64,000 nt of DNA from Lunularia cruciata (lineage: Eukaryota > Streptophyta > Marchantiopsida > Lunulariales > Lunulariaceae): NCBI GenBank assembly GCA_948567375.1, contig OX419757.1, forward strand, positions 49,786,001 through 49,850,000, read 5' to 3'. A program made the translations under genes and the position numbers. Positions within the stretch are counted from its first letter, which is position 1. Every line of letters begins with the position of its first letter. Positions 33,341-44,819 of the stretch are shown piece by piece. The notes below the pieces were generated by a model that was not told the DNA's origin, ran no database searches, and was given only the letters and a program-made list of their open reading frames with translations.

Positions 33341-34481
33341 GAATGAAGAGATTGTACAGAATGAGAATGTTTTGAGAGCTCTTCCACCTATCAAACCAAA
33401 TACATTGGTGAATGGAAGAGATTGTACAGCATGAGAATTTTTGAGAGCTCTTCCACCTATTGAACCAAATACATTGGTGAGAGATTTGCAGGCTCCATCC
33501 AAGAAGAAGCTTGGTGCAAAAAAGAAAAATTCAACATCAAAGCATGCTCTTGTGAGAGGTATGATTTTGACTATTTCATATGTAGATTGGGATACTGTTC
33601 CAAAATAATAGTATGTTGATTATTTGTCTACTGATTATTTGTCAATTGTGTTTACATGTGTTTCAGTTCCGAAGAAGGCTAAAGTGGAGTGGATTTCTAG
33701 TCAGGTGAGGATTTTTTTGGATATGATGAAGACATTTATTTTAATCATTGTAACCAAAGCAATGTAAGTCATGATCAGTGGAAGGTGTTTGCTAATAGTT
33801 TCAGTGAAGCTATCAGTATAACACTACCTTATGAGCCATACGTTTTGAGGAACAAGCTTATGGTCTAGTTAAAAAATACAGGGTTGAGAAAGGAAAACAA
33901 ACCACAGGCACAGAACCAAGTTCATGGGAGTTTTATGAACAGATAGATGCACATAACTAAAGGTGGTTCATCCAAAGAACAAGGCATTCCAAGAGCATGT
34001 GATGGTGGTATTAACACTTCAATAACTAGTGAGATAGAGTTTGTTGACTTGATTGATGAAACTATTGATGGGAGTGAGGAAGAATCTCATATAAATCAAC
34101 TGAACAATCATATGTGGATGTTTTGATATCTGATAATGAGAAATAAACACCACAAGTCGTTACACCTTCTCTAGAGACAATTGGTCATCAGGCCACAATT
34201 AGTCCCAAGACAAAAGCTTGTGCTCAACTTGGTGTTGTTGGGCAACGTAACAAAAAGTGAAGAGTATCAAAAGAAGATGAAGATGGAATGCAGAAGTGTA
34301 TGCTTGAATTTACTCAAGTAGTAAAGGAAGCAAATGAGAAGTGATCCTTGCAAGAAGACATAAATTTGACTTGATGATGGTTCAAGAACAACGCAAGATG
34401 GATTGGATGAGCCAAATGCTTGAACTGAAATGTATGGAGCTTGAAATCTTGAAAAACAACCAACATGGACCGCCATCTTGA
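33340..34481 (+). pseudogene. Harbinger accessory gene: Myb/SANT-like DNA-binding protein (broken)
   Basis: PIF/Harbinger elements carry a Myb/SANT-like protein that partners the transposase. Here the plus strand reads LQAPSKKKLGAKKKNSTSKH, a basic stretch, then VEWISSQVRIFLDM (33688-33730). After a frame change it reads CNQSNVSHDQWKVFANSFSE and YEPYVLRNKLM (about 33750-33860), the tryptophan-spaced pattern of the Myb/SANT-like domain of these proteins. A Glu/Asp-rich middle and a C-terminal charged helix (EFTQVVKEANEK, MVQEQRKMDWMSQMLELKCMELEILKN) end near 34481. It converges on the transposase 20 bp away. Several stops and frameshifts. Confidence 0.7.
33342..33480 (+). repeat. Tandem duplication of about 70 bp in the Harbinger Myb-like gene
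   Basis: AATGAAGAGATTGTACAGAATG...ATACATTGGTG (33342-33410) and AATGGAAGAGATTGTACAGC...ACATTGGTGA (33411-33480) are near copies. In the reading frame they encode repeated ENVLRALPPIKPNTLV-type segments; the second has a stop. Confidence 0.85.
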
Positions 34482-34501
34482 GTAAGTAAATACCTTCACT
34501 C

Positions 34502-35805
34502 TCAGACTACATTTGCTATATCTAGATGAGCATGAGTACTTTTGAATTGCTTGTACAAAGCTGCTCTTACTAATTCACCTCTAGTTGTACTCCATTTATC
34601 TACTCTAGATCCTAGGAGTGGCAAAATATGTGCTCCATTCATACGCTCATCCACTACATTGATGTCAGTAGGTAATGGTTCTCCTTGTTGAATTACAAAG
34701 TTGTGTAGGACTGCACATGCAAGTGTCACTCTTGGAACAACTTTCAATCGCATTGGACAGTCCCTCAGTATGCTCCATCTACCTTTCAATTGACCAAATG
34801 CATTCTCCACATGTACATGTGCTTTTGATGTATGGTTGTCAAATACATTCTGCAAAGGTTCTCCTTGATATGAATGTCGATGCCAACATTTCAACAACCA
34901 TTGACGTAATGGATAGGCTGTATCTCCAAGGATCAATGCTGGAATCACTTGTATCATATGGTTTTCTTGTGGCAAAATGAATGTTGGCTAAGTGAGAGCT
35001 GTTTGTGATTCCATTGCTTGATATAAGTTGGACTATCGTAAATGTGCAGCATCATGAGTAGATCTAGGCATTGTACAACACAAGTCCCAAAACCGACGAT
35101 CCGCATCACAAACGCCTTGTAGCAGACAGAGTAATCTAAGTGTCTATTCCTATAGTGTTTAGGAAAAATCTCATAGTTGGTTTGATTCTCAATTTGATAT
35201 GTGTACCATCTATACAACCAATGATTTGTGGAATTCCACAAATCTGTGCAAACTTTGACATGCTCTCAATACATTCTGCTATTATAGGCCATATCATGTA
35301 TTTAGAGTATATTTTGTCTTTTTTTGTTAGTATCTTGACTATAGTTATAGTGTACTTCACTATAGTCAATTCACCAAGACAATACAGATCACTAAGAGTT
35401 CTCAATTGTGAATTGTGTGCAAATTTGTGTAAAACTACAGCTACGTATTTTTCTAACTCCACTCTTTTTCTAGCATATAACCATTCAAACATAGTTAGCA
35501 CATGTGGTTCAATCTCATCAACCAATTTTTAAAACTCTGATATGACATTTGGTACTTGGTTCTCATATGATTGTTTAGAAATTTTGAATCCATTGACCAC
35601 ACTTGCTTGTGAACAATATCCCACCATGTGTATTGTCTTGGTATCACCCAAAAGTCTCTTGGTATTCCTCTTTGAGGTAGCAAAAAACAATTATTTGCCA
35701 TCAAGAACAAACTCTAGAACTCTGGTGTAATATCTTCCTCTTGTTCATAAAATGTTTTTAAAAACCAGTTTAATAACCAGAAGACCATGAGATCACAAAA
35801 ATCCA
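34502..35805 (-). pseudogene. PIF/Harbinger transposase (DDE superfamily, frameshifted)
   Basis: Cut-and-paste transposase read on the minus strand. The probable start is at 35805 (MDFCDLMVFWLLNW). Then RGIPRDFWVIPRQYTWWDIV, a middle open stretch (35136-35525) with CGIPQIIGCIDGTHIKL carrying the first catalytic Asp, and a last open stretch (34502-34975) with PALILGDTAYPLRQWLLK (second Asp) and VHVENAFGQLKGRWSIL (catalytic Glu). All three D-D-E residues survive, but at least two frameshifts and a stop near 35700 separate them. The length of about 430 residues is normal. Best match: DDE_Tnp_4 Harbinger-type nucleases. Confidence 0.88.
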
Positions 35806-36053
35806 TCTTGAATATGTGAAAGAGGACTGAAAGCTGATCCAATGAGCCCTTTTCAGTTCAAAATGAGTATGAAAGGCAAAAGATATGGACATTTGCAAGT
35901 CCCGAACTCCTTACTTGTCATACGCTCACTACCACTCTCACTCTCATACTTTGTAGCATATTTTAGACAGCGTGTGTCCATTGCTCTATAGAGGGCAATG
36001 GCTGGTGCAATCCATAGGAGAGTAATCACATTAGGGGATGTTTCTTCGGATGC
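35806..36053. other. Spacer between Harbinger transposase and family D LTR
   Basis: The stretch 35824-35849 reads inward on the minus strand as GGGCTCATTGGATCAGCTTT..., which looks like a Harbinger-type terminal sequence. A possible partner, GGGCTCCGGTGATCCACT, lies near 32848, but only about half of its positions match, so I do not claim the inverted repeats. 35850-36053 has no recognisable content. Confidence 0.35.
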
Positions 36054-36490
36054 TGTCACGCCATTTGTAGTGTCGCATCTAGATTGCTCGGACATTGGAG
36101 TTCATGTGATAGTAGTTAGAGTTATTTCAACAGTATCTCAGAGACTACTTTCCGATGGTCAGATTTTGTGTTTGGGGTACTAACTTCACAGTGGGGCCCA
36201 CCATCACTTTGCACCGTCGAGTGTGCCGTCAGCGGGACCGTTAGGGTTCAGACCTAGCTCAAGTCCAATGGGTATACTTTTGAAGTGCAGCTCCAGAGAG
36301 CTCACTTCTTTGATGTTGAGCCTTCAAATTCTTGGCTATGGTGGATAGAGGCCAGCGAGCATCACTTGGATTCTCTGTGCTTGAGTGGGTGTGGCTTGAC
36401 TATAATCAGTGCCCTGTTGTTGGCAATTTATAGAGTGACAGATCAAGTACTGATCTGAGTTGAGTTGAGTTGAGAGTGGTAAACAATCTG
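36054..36490 (+). repeat. Family D 5' LTR (conserved part)
   Basis: The TGTCACGCC...CAATCTGATTACA region is shared with 41439-41890 and, up to CTGATTA, with the 3' LTRs at 54974-55434 and 40151-40611. Beyond CTGATTA the 5' copies continue CATCAGAGAAGTG while the 3' copies switch to TTGTGGCAC. The true LTR end on the 5' side is therefore uncertain; GCGCAACA/GCGCAATA near 42652 and 37209 is one candidate. Confidence 0.65.
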
Positions 36491-37572
36491 ATTACATCAG
36501 AGAAGTGAAGTCAAGGGGAAATTGGGTGTCGAAACTTTGAGTGTTGGTGGTATCTCCAAGCTCGGTGGATCCTTGGCAGCTCGATTCAAGTTTGGTGTTT
36601 CCCTAGTGTGCAGAAGGTCATTCAATTGATGCAGATTTGGCAGTAAGGCAAACAATGTACGGAAGCGTTGGCCAAATTTTGAGCAAAGAAGGAGCAAATT
36701 TCAAATAGTGGTTGTGATTTTGAACTCAAGAGGTGAAGGCATGACCAATTTGCTGTGAGTTGTGCTTAGAAAGTCAAATTGAAGGTGGAGTTGGGAAGCT
36801 ATTCTCATGAATTTGTGATTTGGAAAAACCCGTGTTGTCAATTTGGCTTGAGTGGAAATTTAGGGGGAGATTTGGCAAACAACCAACTTTAGGGTTTACG
36901 TCAAATTTTAGCTGAATTTTATGTTAGATTTTGGCTAGATCTAGAGGAGTTTTGCTAGTTTGGAGGACTTTTGCAGATTTGGAGAAGTTTCACCAATTTT
37001 GGAGGAGGTTCAAAGTGGCAAGAAGAAAGGCCTCACTTGGTTGAATTTTGGCATTTCAAGGCTTTGAGGCATAGGCTATGGGCTATGAGAGGCTACAAAG
37101 GCCTAAAGGGGCCAGCAAGCCAACTTGTTGGCGTGAGGCTAGCTAGTTTAGAGTAGATCTTGGTCATTCATTGGCAAAATCTGCCTTTCTTGCTAGATTG
37201 TGCGCAATAAGGTTTGACCCCTAGATGTCTTGTTCCTAGAATGGTGCTTTGGTGTGCTCTCGGTAGTGAGGCTGGAGTGATGACCAGTCAAACTACCTTT
37301 GTTTCTCTCCGATGGGGTAGGAAGTGATGACCTACAGACCATGAGAGTGCGTGTTATGATGGCAGGTTATAGGTTGCCCTTTCTCCTTGTGTAGTTATCT
37401 CGGTTAGAGTTACATTAGTGGGTGGTGCTTAGTTGGTATCGGCACTTGGTGGTGTTTGCACTCGGTGGTCTTGGCACTTGGTGGGGTACTTGCGGTTGCA
37501 ATTTGCAGTTGCAGTTGTGGTTACTTTGTCACAACGGAGTTTGTTGGAGATTCTAGAGGAGTTAGCCATGCA

Positions 37573-38260
37573 GTACTGTAACACCCATTTGAGCATGTGT
37601 GTGGTATTGTGATATTTAGCTTGGTATTACAAGTACTTAAGAGATATTATTTATATAGAGATAAAAGGATGGTTCTATATTAGTCATGGTTAGCTAAAGT
37701 TAGTCATAGCTAAGATAGATGGGACCTTACTTTAGAGGAAGTAGAAAAGATGAGCACCACTATTTTGGATTTTAGTGTGTTGACTTGGTATTATTCCTAG
37801 GTGTTTGGCTTTGGGAAAAGAGTTGAGAACTCTTGGGCCCGCAAGCCTTTTTGTTTTGGATTCTTCTTTAGTCCAAGGATAGCCCATGTGAAGGAATCCT
37901 TGCTTTAGTGGTTGGGTCAAGATAAGGGGAATATGCCCATGTGAATGGATATTCCTTTCTACTTTTTGACTTTACTTGACTTTTAGTCTAGTAACTTGAG
38001 TTACAACGGTAATTAGTAACTTTGGTACGTAACTATTTCACAAGTATATAAACAAGGGGTGAGGAGGTACTCATCATCCTTTCATTTGCAACTATCTCTC
38101 TCTAATTGAGTTCTCTAGTGAGCAATGTCTTGAGTCTTGGAGTGTTAGCCTTGGAGGAGTATGATGGAGTTGGGGTTCCTTGCCTTCTTAGTCCATGGTG
38201 CGCTACCATAATAGCCATCAGAGGTTCATCCTGAGTGAGAGACAGGCCGGCTCACAGTAT
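37573..38260 (+). mobile_element. Family A solo LTR with target duplication GTAC/GTAT
   Basis: 37577-38256, TGTAACACCCATTTGAG to GGCTCACA, in the direction of A transcription. The flanks are GTAC (37573-37576) and GTAT (38257-38260). The uninterrupted site GTATGCAGTGGGTTTACTC is seen at 43381. No primer site follows, so it is solo. Confidence 0.87.
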
Positions 38261-38289
38261 GCAGTGGGTTTACTCGGAGTGGTGCTCAG

Positions 38290-39327
38290 TATTAGCCTGT
38301 ATCTCAAGTCCCAGTGAGAGAGGAGATTGACTCTGAGTTGGAGTTTGACACAAGAGCTGATTTAGTTGAGAGTGCACTTGGTGTGTCTACACCGTTGTTG
38401 TGGGACATGGACAAGATTTATGGGGCCTCCAAAGGCCCTAAGCGTTACTTTGGTATAGTAGGTACCATTGAGTTGGATGACTTCATCCAGAAGTTTGATA
38501 GTTGGTGTGATTTGCAGCAGATGCGGAACCCAACTTTGTTCACACCTTTCATGGCATGGAAGGGGTTGTTTTAGCATCTGGAGGGTCCACCAATGGATGA
38601 CTACCATGAGTTCAGGAGAGCTTATTTGGAGGAGATTGAATTATGGAGATAGTATTGGTCTCCACACTATGTCTCCATCACTTCAGGCCTGGTGGCCAGT
38701 AGTAGATCAGCTGTACCTACGAGTTCTAGCTTGGGTAGTGTTGGTGGAGCTAGTGGAGATGCACTAGCTGGAGATAGTGCTACTATGAGTGGAGGTACCA
38801 CTATAGGAGGTGGTGTGGTATTGGGGTTTAACCCTATGGTGGAGTTATTCTTGTGTTTGAGGCAGAACTACCAGGGAGTGCGGACTGACAAGCTAAGGAG
38901 CTTGCAAGAGTTCCAATGGCAAGCTGGAGACAGCTTATGTGAGGCATACACTCGCATGAGGCGGCTGATCAATTTCACTCAGGAAGTTACTGAGGCCCAG
39001 GCAGTCCAGTTTTGGTATGGGATACTAGACAGGGAGTTGCGACATAGAGTTCATGATGCTACATTGTTACAGGCTACTTCGTCTACTTTAGCAGTGGTCT
39101 TTGGTTTGGCTAAGCATATTGAGCTCAACATGGTAGAGGAGAGGGTGGTGACATCAAGATTTGGTAGGGAGACCTCATCCACGGCTATGACTTCTTCTAC
39201 AGTGCAGTTGAGTGCACCATGCCCAGTTGGTTTTGATAGGGTGGACAGCCCAAATCTTATGGAGCAAGTGGAGGGCCTAGTGGAGTTAGACCCTTACTTT
39301 CATTTGCGGACCAGTAGCAGCCAATGA
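38290..39327 (+). pseudogene. Family D gag (two internal stops)
   Basis: One frame is almost open from about 38302 to 39327, with stops at 38572-38574 and 38650-38652. The N-terminal part has REEIDSELEFDTRADLVESA and a linker, then IELDDFIQKFDSWCDLQQMR and FMAWKGLF, and after a low-complexity Ser/Gly stretch the core LCLRQNYQGVRTDKLRSLQE, YTRMRRLINFTQEVTEAQAV and WYGILDRELRHRVHDATLL. This is the retrotransposon gag pattern. A one-base shift at about 39320 moves the zinc knuckle into the next frame. Confidence 0.8.
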
Positions 39328-40061
39328 GTGGTGGTGTTGCTTGTTGGACTTGTGGTGGACCTCACCATCGGAGAGAGTGTACTCAAGGCAATGGACCTGA
39401 TACTTTGGGTGCATCACAACCAACATAGAGGCAATGTGAGCACTACCATAGATTTGCTCACACTAGTGACCGGTGTTTTGACCTACACCCGGAGTTACAG
39501 AGTGGTAGGGATGCTGTGGCATGTAGTAGAGGAGCTCCGGTTCATGGAGGACGAGGTGGTAGAGGTGGTGGTAGAGGGTCTACACCTAGTAGGGATGCAA
39601 TACCTGCCCTTACTTCTGACATAGCTATGGCTACTCGGATTGAGTAGTTGGAGTAGAGATTGGCTAGTATGGCTATTGCTTAAAGGAGATCAGATTCGGG
39701 TGCTGAGGCTTCTACCTTATATATTGGTGACAGAGATGCTTTGGACTTCATGTGCGGAGCAGCACAAGTGGATGCATCTGCAATAGTGACTAGGAGTTCA
39801 GTACGTGCTCCAAAGCCTAGAGGAGCATCAGTGGAGTTGGACCTACAGAGAGGAGAGATTGGGAGATAGGTCAGACTTCCCCAGTCTTCCACACTATCTG
39901 AGGCATTGTAGACGACATCCATGGTTCCTAGACGTCCTAGTGTAGGTGTGGTAGGTGGTGATGGAGTGCATGATAGACTACCTGCTAGTTAGCCACCTAC
40001 TACTTCACAGATTGAGTCTAACATGATGTTGGGAGCGGCTCAACTGATTATGTTGTTGTGC
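39321..40061 (+). pseudogene. Family D zinc knuckle and post-gag region
   Basis: CWTCGGPHHRREC (39340-39380) is a CX2CX4HX4C knuckle. A second Cys/His stretch (HYHRFAHTSDRCFDLHPE) and an RGG-rich segment (HGGRGGRGGGRGS, about 39540-39590) follow; such glycine/arginine stretches bind nucleic acid. Downstream IGDRDALDFMCGAAQVDASA has no clear protease motif. It ends at 40061 with insertion of the minus-strand D element. Stops at several places. Confidence 0.65.
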
Positions 40062-40611
40062 GTGTATACATCGCTACACAACATACATCACTGTCAACAT
40101 CATACACTATAGAAGCACAACTCACACATAAGTCATACATAGACTCTAAAGTGCCACAATAATCAGATTGCTTACCACTCTCAACTCAGCTCAACTCAGA
40201 TCAGTACTTGATCTCTCACTCTATAAACTGCCAACAACTGGGCGCTGATTACAGTCAAGCCACACCCACTCAAGCATAGAGAATCCAAGTGACGCTTGCC
40301 GGCCTCTGTCCACCATAGCCAGGAACTCAAAGGTTCAACATCAGAGAAGTGAGCTCTCTAGAGCTCACTTCGAAACTATACCCCCTGGATCCGAGCTAGC
40401 TCTGAAACCCTAACGGTCCGGCTGACGGCACACTCGACGATGCAAACGGTGCAAAGTGACGGTAGGCCCCACTGTGAAGTCAGTACCCCAAACACAAAAT
40501 CTAACCATCAGAAAGTAGCCTCTGAGAAACTGCTAGAATAACTCTAACTACTATCACAAGAACTCCAGTGTCCGAGCATCTAGATGCGGAACTACAAATG
40601 GCGTGACAACT
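40062..40611 (-). repeat. Family D 3' LTR, minus strand
   Basis: Plus strand TGCGTGTATACATCG ... GGCGTGACA, i.e. TGTCACGCC...CACAACA in the element's direction. About 550 bp. The last 90 bp (TTGTGGCACTTTAGAG...) also occurs just upstream of the LTR as internal sequence (40612-40718), giving the same repeat-LTR-repeat layout as at 54896-55520. Confidence 0.75.
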
Positions 40612-40718
40612 ATCATGCGTATATACATCGCTACACAACATACATTGTTGTCAACATCATACACTATAGAAGCACAACTCACACATAAGTCATACATAGA
40701 CTCTAAAGTGCCACAATC

Positions 40719-41438
40719 GCCCTCCTAGTTGGCGGTTAGGTCCTTCTAACTCCCAATAGCCATCTACTCTAAGTACATGGTATACCCTCTAATGGGCAAA
40801 GATCAGGAGGCCGGGTGCTATGGAGCCCCATCGTTAGTTGCATGTCTGTAATCTATCCCATATAAAGAATGAACTAGCTATAGGTCAAGTACATCTAGTA
40901 CATAACCACTATCCCAGAGGAACCACCGTAAGGGGAAGAGTCATACATGTCATATGCCATTCTCTCGAATAGCTATCACACACTAACATAATAGCAGCTC
41001 TACCAGAAGAGCCACATAACATACACCTCAAGCTTGCACGTATAAGTGCCAAGCTTGGGTCCATAGTACCATCAATGTTTGGAAGGTGGCATGGCACACA
41101 ATTGCGCACATGATCCTTCCAAACAACACCATCACGTCCTTCTAACACAAGAACTCCAGATGGCAAAACCTCACGCACTCTCAAGATAGTGCGGCTTGCA
41201 GAAACATCAAGTGTCGTCGGTGCTATCTACTATAGATATATATAGTCGCCTGGATGAAATCGACAAATCAAGGGTTTATAACCTCCCCCTCGAATGGTAG
41301 TATAGCGTAAAGTATCTCTATGATGAGCAATTGCTAAGTTCTCAAAGGCCATCGGCATCACTCTCTGAAAGATCTCTGCCCGCTAAGAACATGCTCTCAT
41401 CCATACATCAAGGTCATCCAAGTCCAAAACTACAGTAG
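40719..41438 (-). pseudogene. Family D integrase C-terminus with PHD finger (minus strand)
   Basis: An open stretch at 40909-41184 reads REVLPSGVLVLEGRDGVVWK, DHVRNCVPCHLPNIDGTMDP, then CMLCGSSGRAAIMLVCDSYS, REWHMTCMTLPLTVVPLG, a stop, and WLCTRCT just beyond (to 40888). The spacing C-X2-C ... C-X2-(Y)-X4-H-X2-C ... W-X-C-X2-C is that of a PHD finger (C4HC3), a reader of histone H3 tails; the fourth ligand is Tyr. Further up (41200-41438) are the GDYIYL-type and AFENLAIAHH integrase tail blocks. It is split at 41438 by the complete D element and resumes at 55521. Confidence 0.82.
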
Positions 41439-42358
41439 TGTCACGCCATGTGTAGTTCCGCAGCTAGATGCTCGGACATTGGAGTTCTAGTGATAGTAGT
41501 TAGAGTTATTCTAGCAGTTTCTCAGAGACTACTTTCTGACGGTTAGATTTTGTGTTCAAGGTACTGACTTCACGGTAGGGCCCACCATCACTTTGCACCG
41601 TTTGCACCGTCAAGTGTGCCATCAGCGGGACCGTTAGGGTTTCAGTGCTAGCTCAAGTCTAGGGGGTATAGTTTCAAAGTGAGCTCCAGAGAGCTCACTT
41701 CTCTGATGTTGAGCCTTCGAGTTCCTGGCTATGGTGGATAGAGGCCGGCGAGCGTCACTTGGATTCTCTATGCTTGAGTGGGTGTGGCTTGACTGTAATT
41801 AGTGCCCAGTTGTTGGCAGTTTATAGAGTGAGAGATCAAGTAGTGATCTGAGTTGAGTTGAGGTAAGAGTGTTAAGCAATCTGATTACATCAAAGAAGTG
41901 AAGTCAGGGGAAATCGGGTGCAAGACCTATGAGTGTTGGTGGTATCTCCAAGCTTGGTGGATCGTTGGTAGCTCAATTCAAATTTTGTATTTCCCTAGTG
42001 TGTAGAAGATCAATCGATTGATGCAGATTTGGCAGTTAGGCGGATGGTGTGCGGAAGCGCTGGCCAAATTTTGAGCAAAGAAGATGCAATTTTTGAGCAG
42101 TGCTGTGATTTTGAGCTCAGGAAGTGAAGGCATGACCAATTTGCTGCAAGTTGGGCTCAGAAAGTCAAATTGAAGGTGGAGTTGGGAAGCTCTTCTCATG
42201 AAATTGTGATTTGGAAAAACCCGTTTTGTCAATTTGGCTCGAGTGGAAAGTTAGCGAGGGATTTGGCGGACAGCCATCTTTAGGGTTTACGTCAGATTTT
42301 GGCCAGGATTGGAGGAGTTTTTGCTGTTTGGCCAGATTTGGAGGAGTTTTGCTAGTTT

Positions 42359-42502
42359 GGAGGACTTTCACAGATTTAGAGAAGTTTTGCCAATTGTGGA
42401 GGAGGTTCGAAGTGGCAACAAGAAAGCTACTCTGGAGGACTTTCGCAAATTTAGAAGAAGTTTTGCCAATTGTGGAGGAGGTTTGAAGTGGCAACAAGAA
42501 AG
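42359..42502 (+). repeat. 75-bp tandem duplication in family D leader
   Basis: GGAGGACTTTCACAGATTTAG... (42359-42433) is repeated as GGAGGACTTTCGCAAATTTAG... (42434-42502). The leader at 36960-37020 has one copy. Confidence 0.8.
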
Positions 42503-42842
42503 GCCTCATTTGGCTGAATTTTGGCGTTTCGAGGCTACGAAGGCCTAGAAGGGCCTGCAAGCCAGCTTGTTGGCGTGAGGCTAGCTAGTTTAGAGTAGAT
42601 CTTGGTCATTGGTTGGCAAAATCTGCCTTTCCTGCTAGATTATGCGCAACAGGGTTTGACCCCTAGATCTCTTGTTCCTAGACTGGTGCCCTAGCCAACT
42701 GGTCCACCCTCACTTGTTGTCCTAATGACTGTGCCACTGTTATCTATACACATGTAGCTTTGGCTAGGAGAGGCAGTTTGATCCTATTCTTGGTGATCCT
42801 GGTAGCTTAGGACTTAGATACGAACTCCTCTTATATCAAATG

Positions 42843-42964
42843 CCAAATGGTGGCAGAGTCAATCCCGTGTTGTGTTATGAGATGGAGGGTTTACGTTTAG
42901 ATTCCAAATGGTGGTAGAGTCAGTCTCGTGTTTTGTTATGAGATGGAGGGTTTGTGTTTAGATT
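42843..42964 (+). repeat. 61-bp tandem duplication in family D leader
   Basis: CCAAATGGTGGCAGAGTCAA... at 42843 and CCAAATGGTGGTAGAGTCAG... at 42904, each ending GGAGGGTTT-CGTTTAGATT. The surrounding stretch 42668-43045 is absent from the leader at 36054, lost there between two TGGTGC words. Confidence 0.78.
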
Positions 42965-43430
42965 TCTTGTGATTGGACCCCCTCCATTCTCTACTTCTTG
43001 TTTGTGCACCACGTTTGTGTGAGGTGCCCTGACTTTTTTAACGTTGGTGCTCTGGTGTGCTCTCGGTGGTGAGGCTGGAGTGATGACCAGTCAGACTACC
43101 TTTGTTTCTCTCCGGTGAGGCAGGAAGTGATGACCTGCAGACCGTGAGAGTGCGTGTTGTGATGGCAGGTTACAGGTTGCCCTTTCCCCTAGTGTAGTTA
43201 TCTTGGTTAGAGTTACATTAGTGGGTGGTGCTTAGTTAGTATTGGCACTTGGTGGTGTTGGCACTTCGGTGGGGTACTTGTCGTTGCGACTTGCGGTTGC
43301 AGTTGGTGGTTTGGGTTTGCTGTTGCAGTTACTTGGTCACGACGAAGTTCTTTGGAGATTCCAGAGGAGTTAGCCCTATAGTATGCAGTGGGTTTACTCA
43401 GAGTGGTGCTCGATATCAGCCTGTATCTCA

Positions 43431-43540
43431 GGTCCCAGTGAGGGAGGAGATTGACTCTGAGTTGGAGTTCGACACAAGAGCTGATTCAGTTGAGAGTGCA
43501 CTTAGTGTGTCCGCACCGTTGTTGTGGGACATGGATGAGA
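43431..43540 (+). pseudogene. Family D gag N-terminus (cut by family A element)
   Basis: REEIDSELEFDTRADSVESA and APLLWDMDEI match the gag start at 38302-38415. The sequence breaks at 43540 and the next base belongs to a family A LTR lacking its end. Confidence 0.75.
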
Positions 43541-44135
43541 TACTCCTCCAAGGCTAACACTCCAAGACTCAAGACATTGCTCACTAGAGAACTCAGTGAG
43601 AGAGAGAGTTGCAAATGAAAGGATGATGAGTACTTCCTCACCCCTTGTTTATATACTTGTGAAATAGTTACGTACCAAAGTTACTAATTACCGTAGTAAC
43701 TCAAGTTACTAGACTAAAAGTCAAGTAAAGTCAAAAAGTAGAAAGGAATATCCATTCACATGGGCATATTCTCCTAAGCATGTGGTCTTATCTTGACCCA
43801 ACCACTAAGTCAAGGATTCCTTCACATGGGCTATCCTTGGACTAAAGAAGAATCCAAAACAAAAAGGCTTGCGGGCCCAAGAGTTCTCAACTCTTTCCTC
43901 AAAGCCAAACACCTAGGAATAATACCAAGTCAACACACTAAAGTCCAAAATAGTGGTGCTCATCTTTTCTACTTCCTCTAAAGTAAGGTCCCCTCTATCT
44001 TAGCTATGACTAACTTTAGCTAACCATGACTAATATAGAACCATCCTTTATCTCTATATAAATAATATCTCTTAAGTACTTGTAATACCAAGCTAAATAT
44101 CACAATACCACACACATGCACAAATGGGTGTTACA
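43541..44135 (-). repeat. Family A 3' LTR, outer end deleted
   Basis: It begins inside the LTR at TACTCCTCCAAGG and ends GGGTGTTACA. The next bases, TTTACCCTCGGAC, are the reversed polypurine tract (GTCCGAGGGTAAA). It shares TATTCTCCTAAGCATG with its partner at 50578-51269, unlike the older A LTRs. Confidence 0.87.
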
Positions 44136-44149
44136 TTTACCCTCGGACT

Positions 44150-44819
44150 AAGTTTTCACTTTGTCCTCAAAGTGAAGGTCTCTCTACCTTCTATGGTACA
44201 TCTTCAACTTATCATGGTTAATCCTATCAAAGTGTCTTCCTCCCAACTCCTTGAGATCATAGGTGTAATTGCCCCACACCTTCTCCACTATGAAAGGTCC
44301 AAAGTACTTAGGCAAAAACTTCTATTGCACTCTATTGAATCAAATGGAATCAAACAACATTACCCAATCACCTTCTTTGAAAGGCTCCACCTTCTTCTTG
44401 CCTTGCCTCTTGTCATAGCTCTCCTTTTGTTTTCTTTGGGCTTGCTCCACTCAAACCATAGCAACTGCTCTTGCCTCTTCTAACTCCATGAGTTGTTCCT
44501 TCCTTGACTTCTCTGCATCACCTCCTTGTGCTTTCTTCAATCTCCTATGAATGCTTTGGAAGGTAGGAAGATCAAAGTGAATAGGTAAGGTAGACTCAAT
44601 ACCATACACCAATTGAAATGGAGAATACCCAGTGGAAGTCTTCATGGTTGTCCTATACTCCCACAAAACTACATGAATCCTCTTGTCCCAATGATGTTTA
44701 GCCCCCTCCATTTCTGCATCTTTGGCCAACATCATGCACAAGGTCTGATTGGTTCTCTTTGCCAAGCCATTGGAATTTGGCTTATAGGATGTAGTTACTC
44801 TATGTGTGATAGAGAAATG
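44150..44819 (-). pseudogene. Family A integrase C-terminal half
   Basis: Continues the pol frame past the TGA at 44820: THRVTTSYKPNSNGLAKRTN, where the third catalytic Glu of integrase is Lys, then MLAKDAEMEGAKHHWDKRIH, WEYRTTMKTSTGYSPFQLVY and a coiled basic tail (44451-44765). A second stop near 44448 follows. KVEPFKEGDWVMLF and FLPKYFGPFIVEKVW (a GPY/F-type block, about 44270-44370) and DRINHDKLKMYHRR lead to the polypurine tract. No chromodomain or PHD finger. Confidence 0.82.

Larger units (their letters stand above)
36054..40061 (+). mobile_element. Family D Gypsy, 5' half (LTR, leader, gag)
   Basis: It starts TGTCACGCC at 36054, runs through a long non-coding leader (interrupted by an A LTR at 37577-38256) into gag and zinc knuckle, and stops at 40061 where a minus-strand D element is inserted. 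The leader matches 41439-43390 in the complete D element block by block, including GGGTTTGACCCCTAG and the GCTCTCGGTGGTGAGG segment. Confidence 0.82.
41439..43430 (+). other. Family D 5' LTR and long untranslated leader
   Basis: The first 450 bp is the LTR core. The following roughly 1.5 kb has no open frame and contains GGGTTTGACCCCTAG (42653-42667) after GCGCAACA, a possible LTR end and primer-site junction. It also carries two local tandem duplications (42359-42502 and 42843-42964). I cannot fix the primer site. Confidence 0.55.

Noticed and set aside
35140-35532. 130-residue plus-strand open frame opposite the Harbinger transposase
   Set aside because: Shadow of the transposase; no codon or domain support.
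32848-35849. Possible Harbinger terminal inverted repeats (GGGCTC at about 32848 and reversed GGGCTCATTGG at 35824-35849)
   Set aside because: Only about half of 26 positions match and I see no clear 3-bp target duplication. The right end alone is suggestive.
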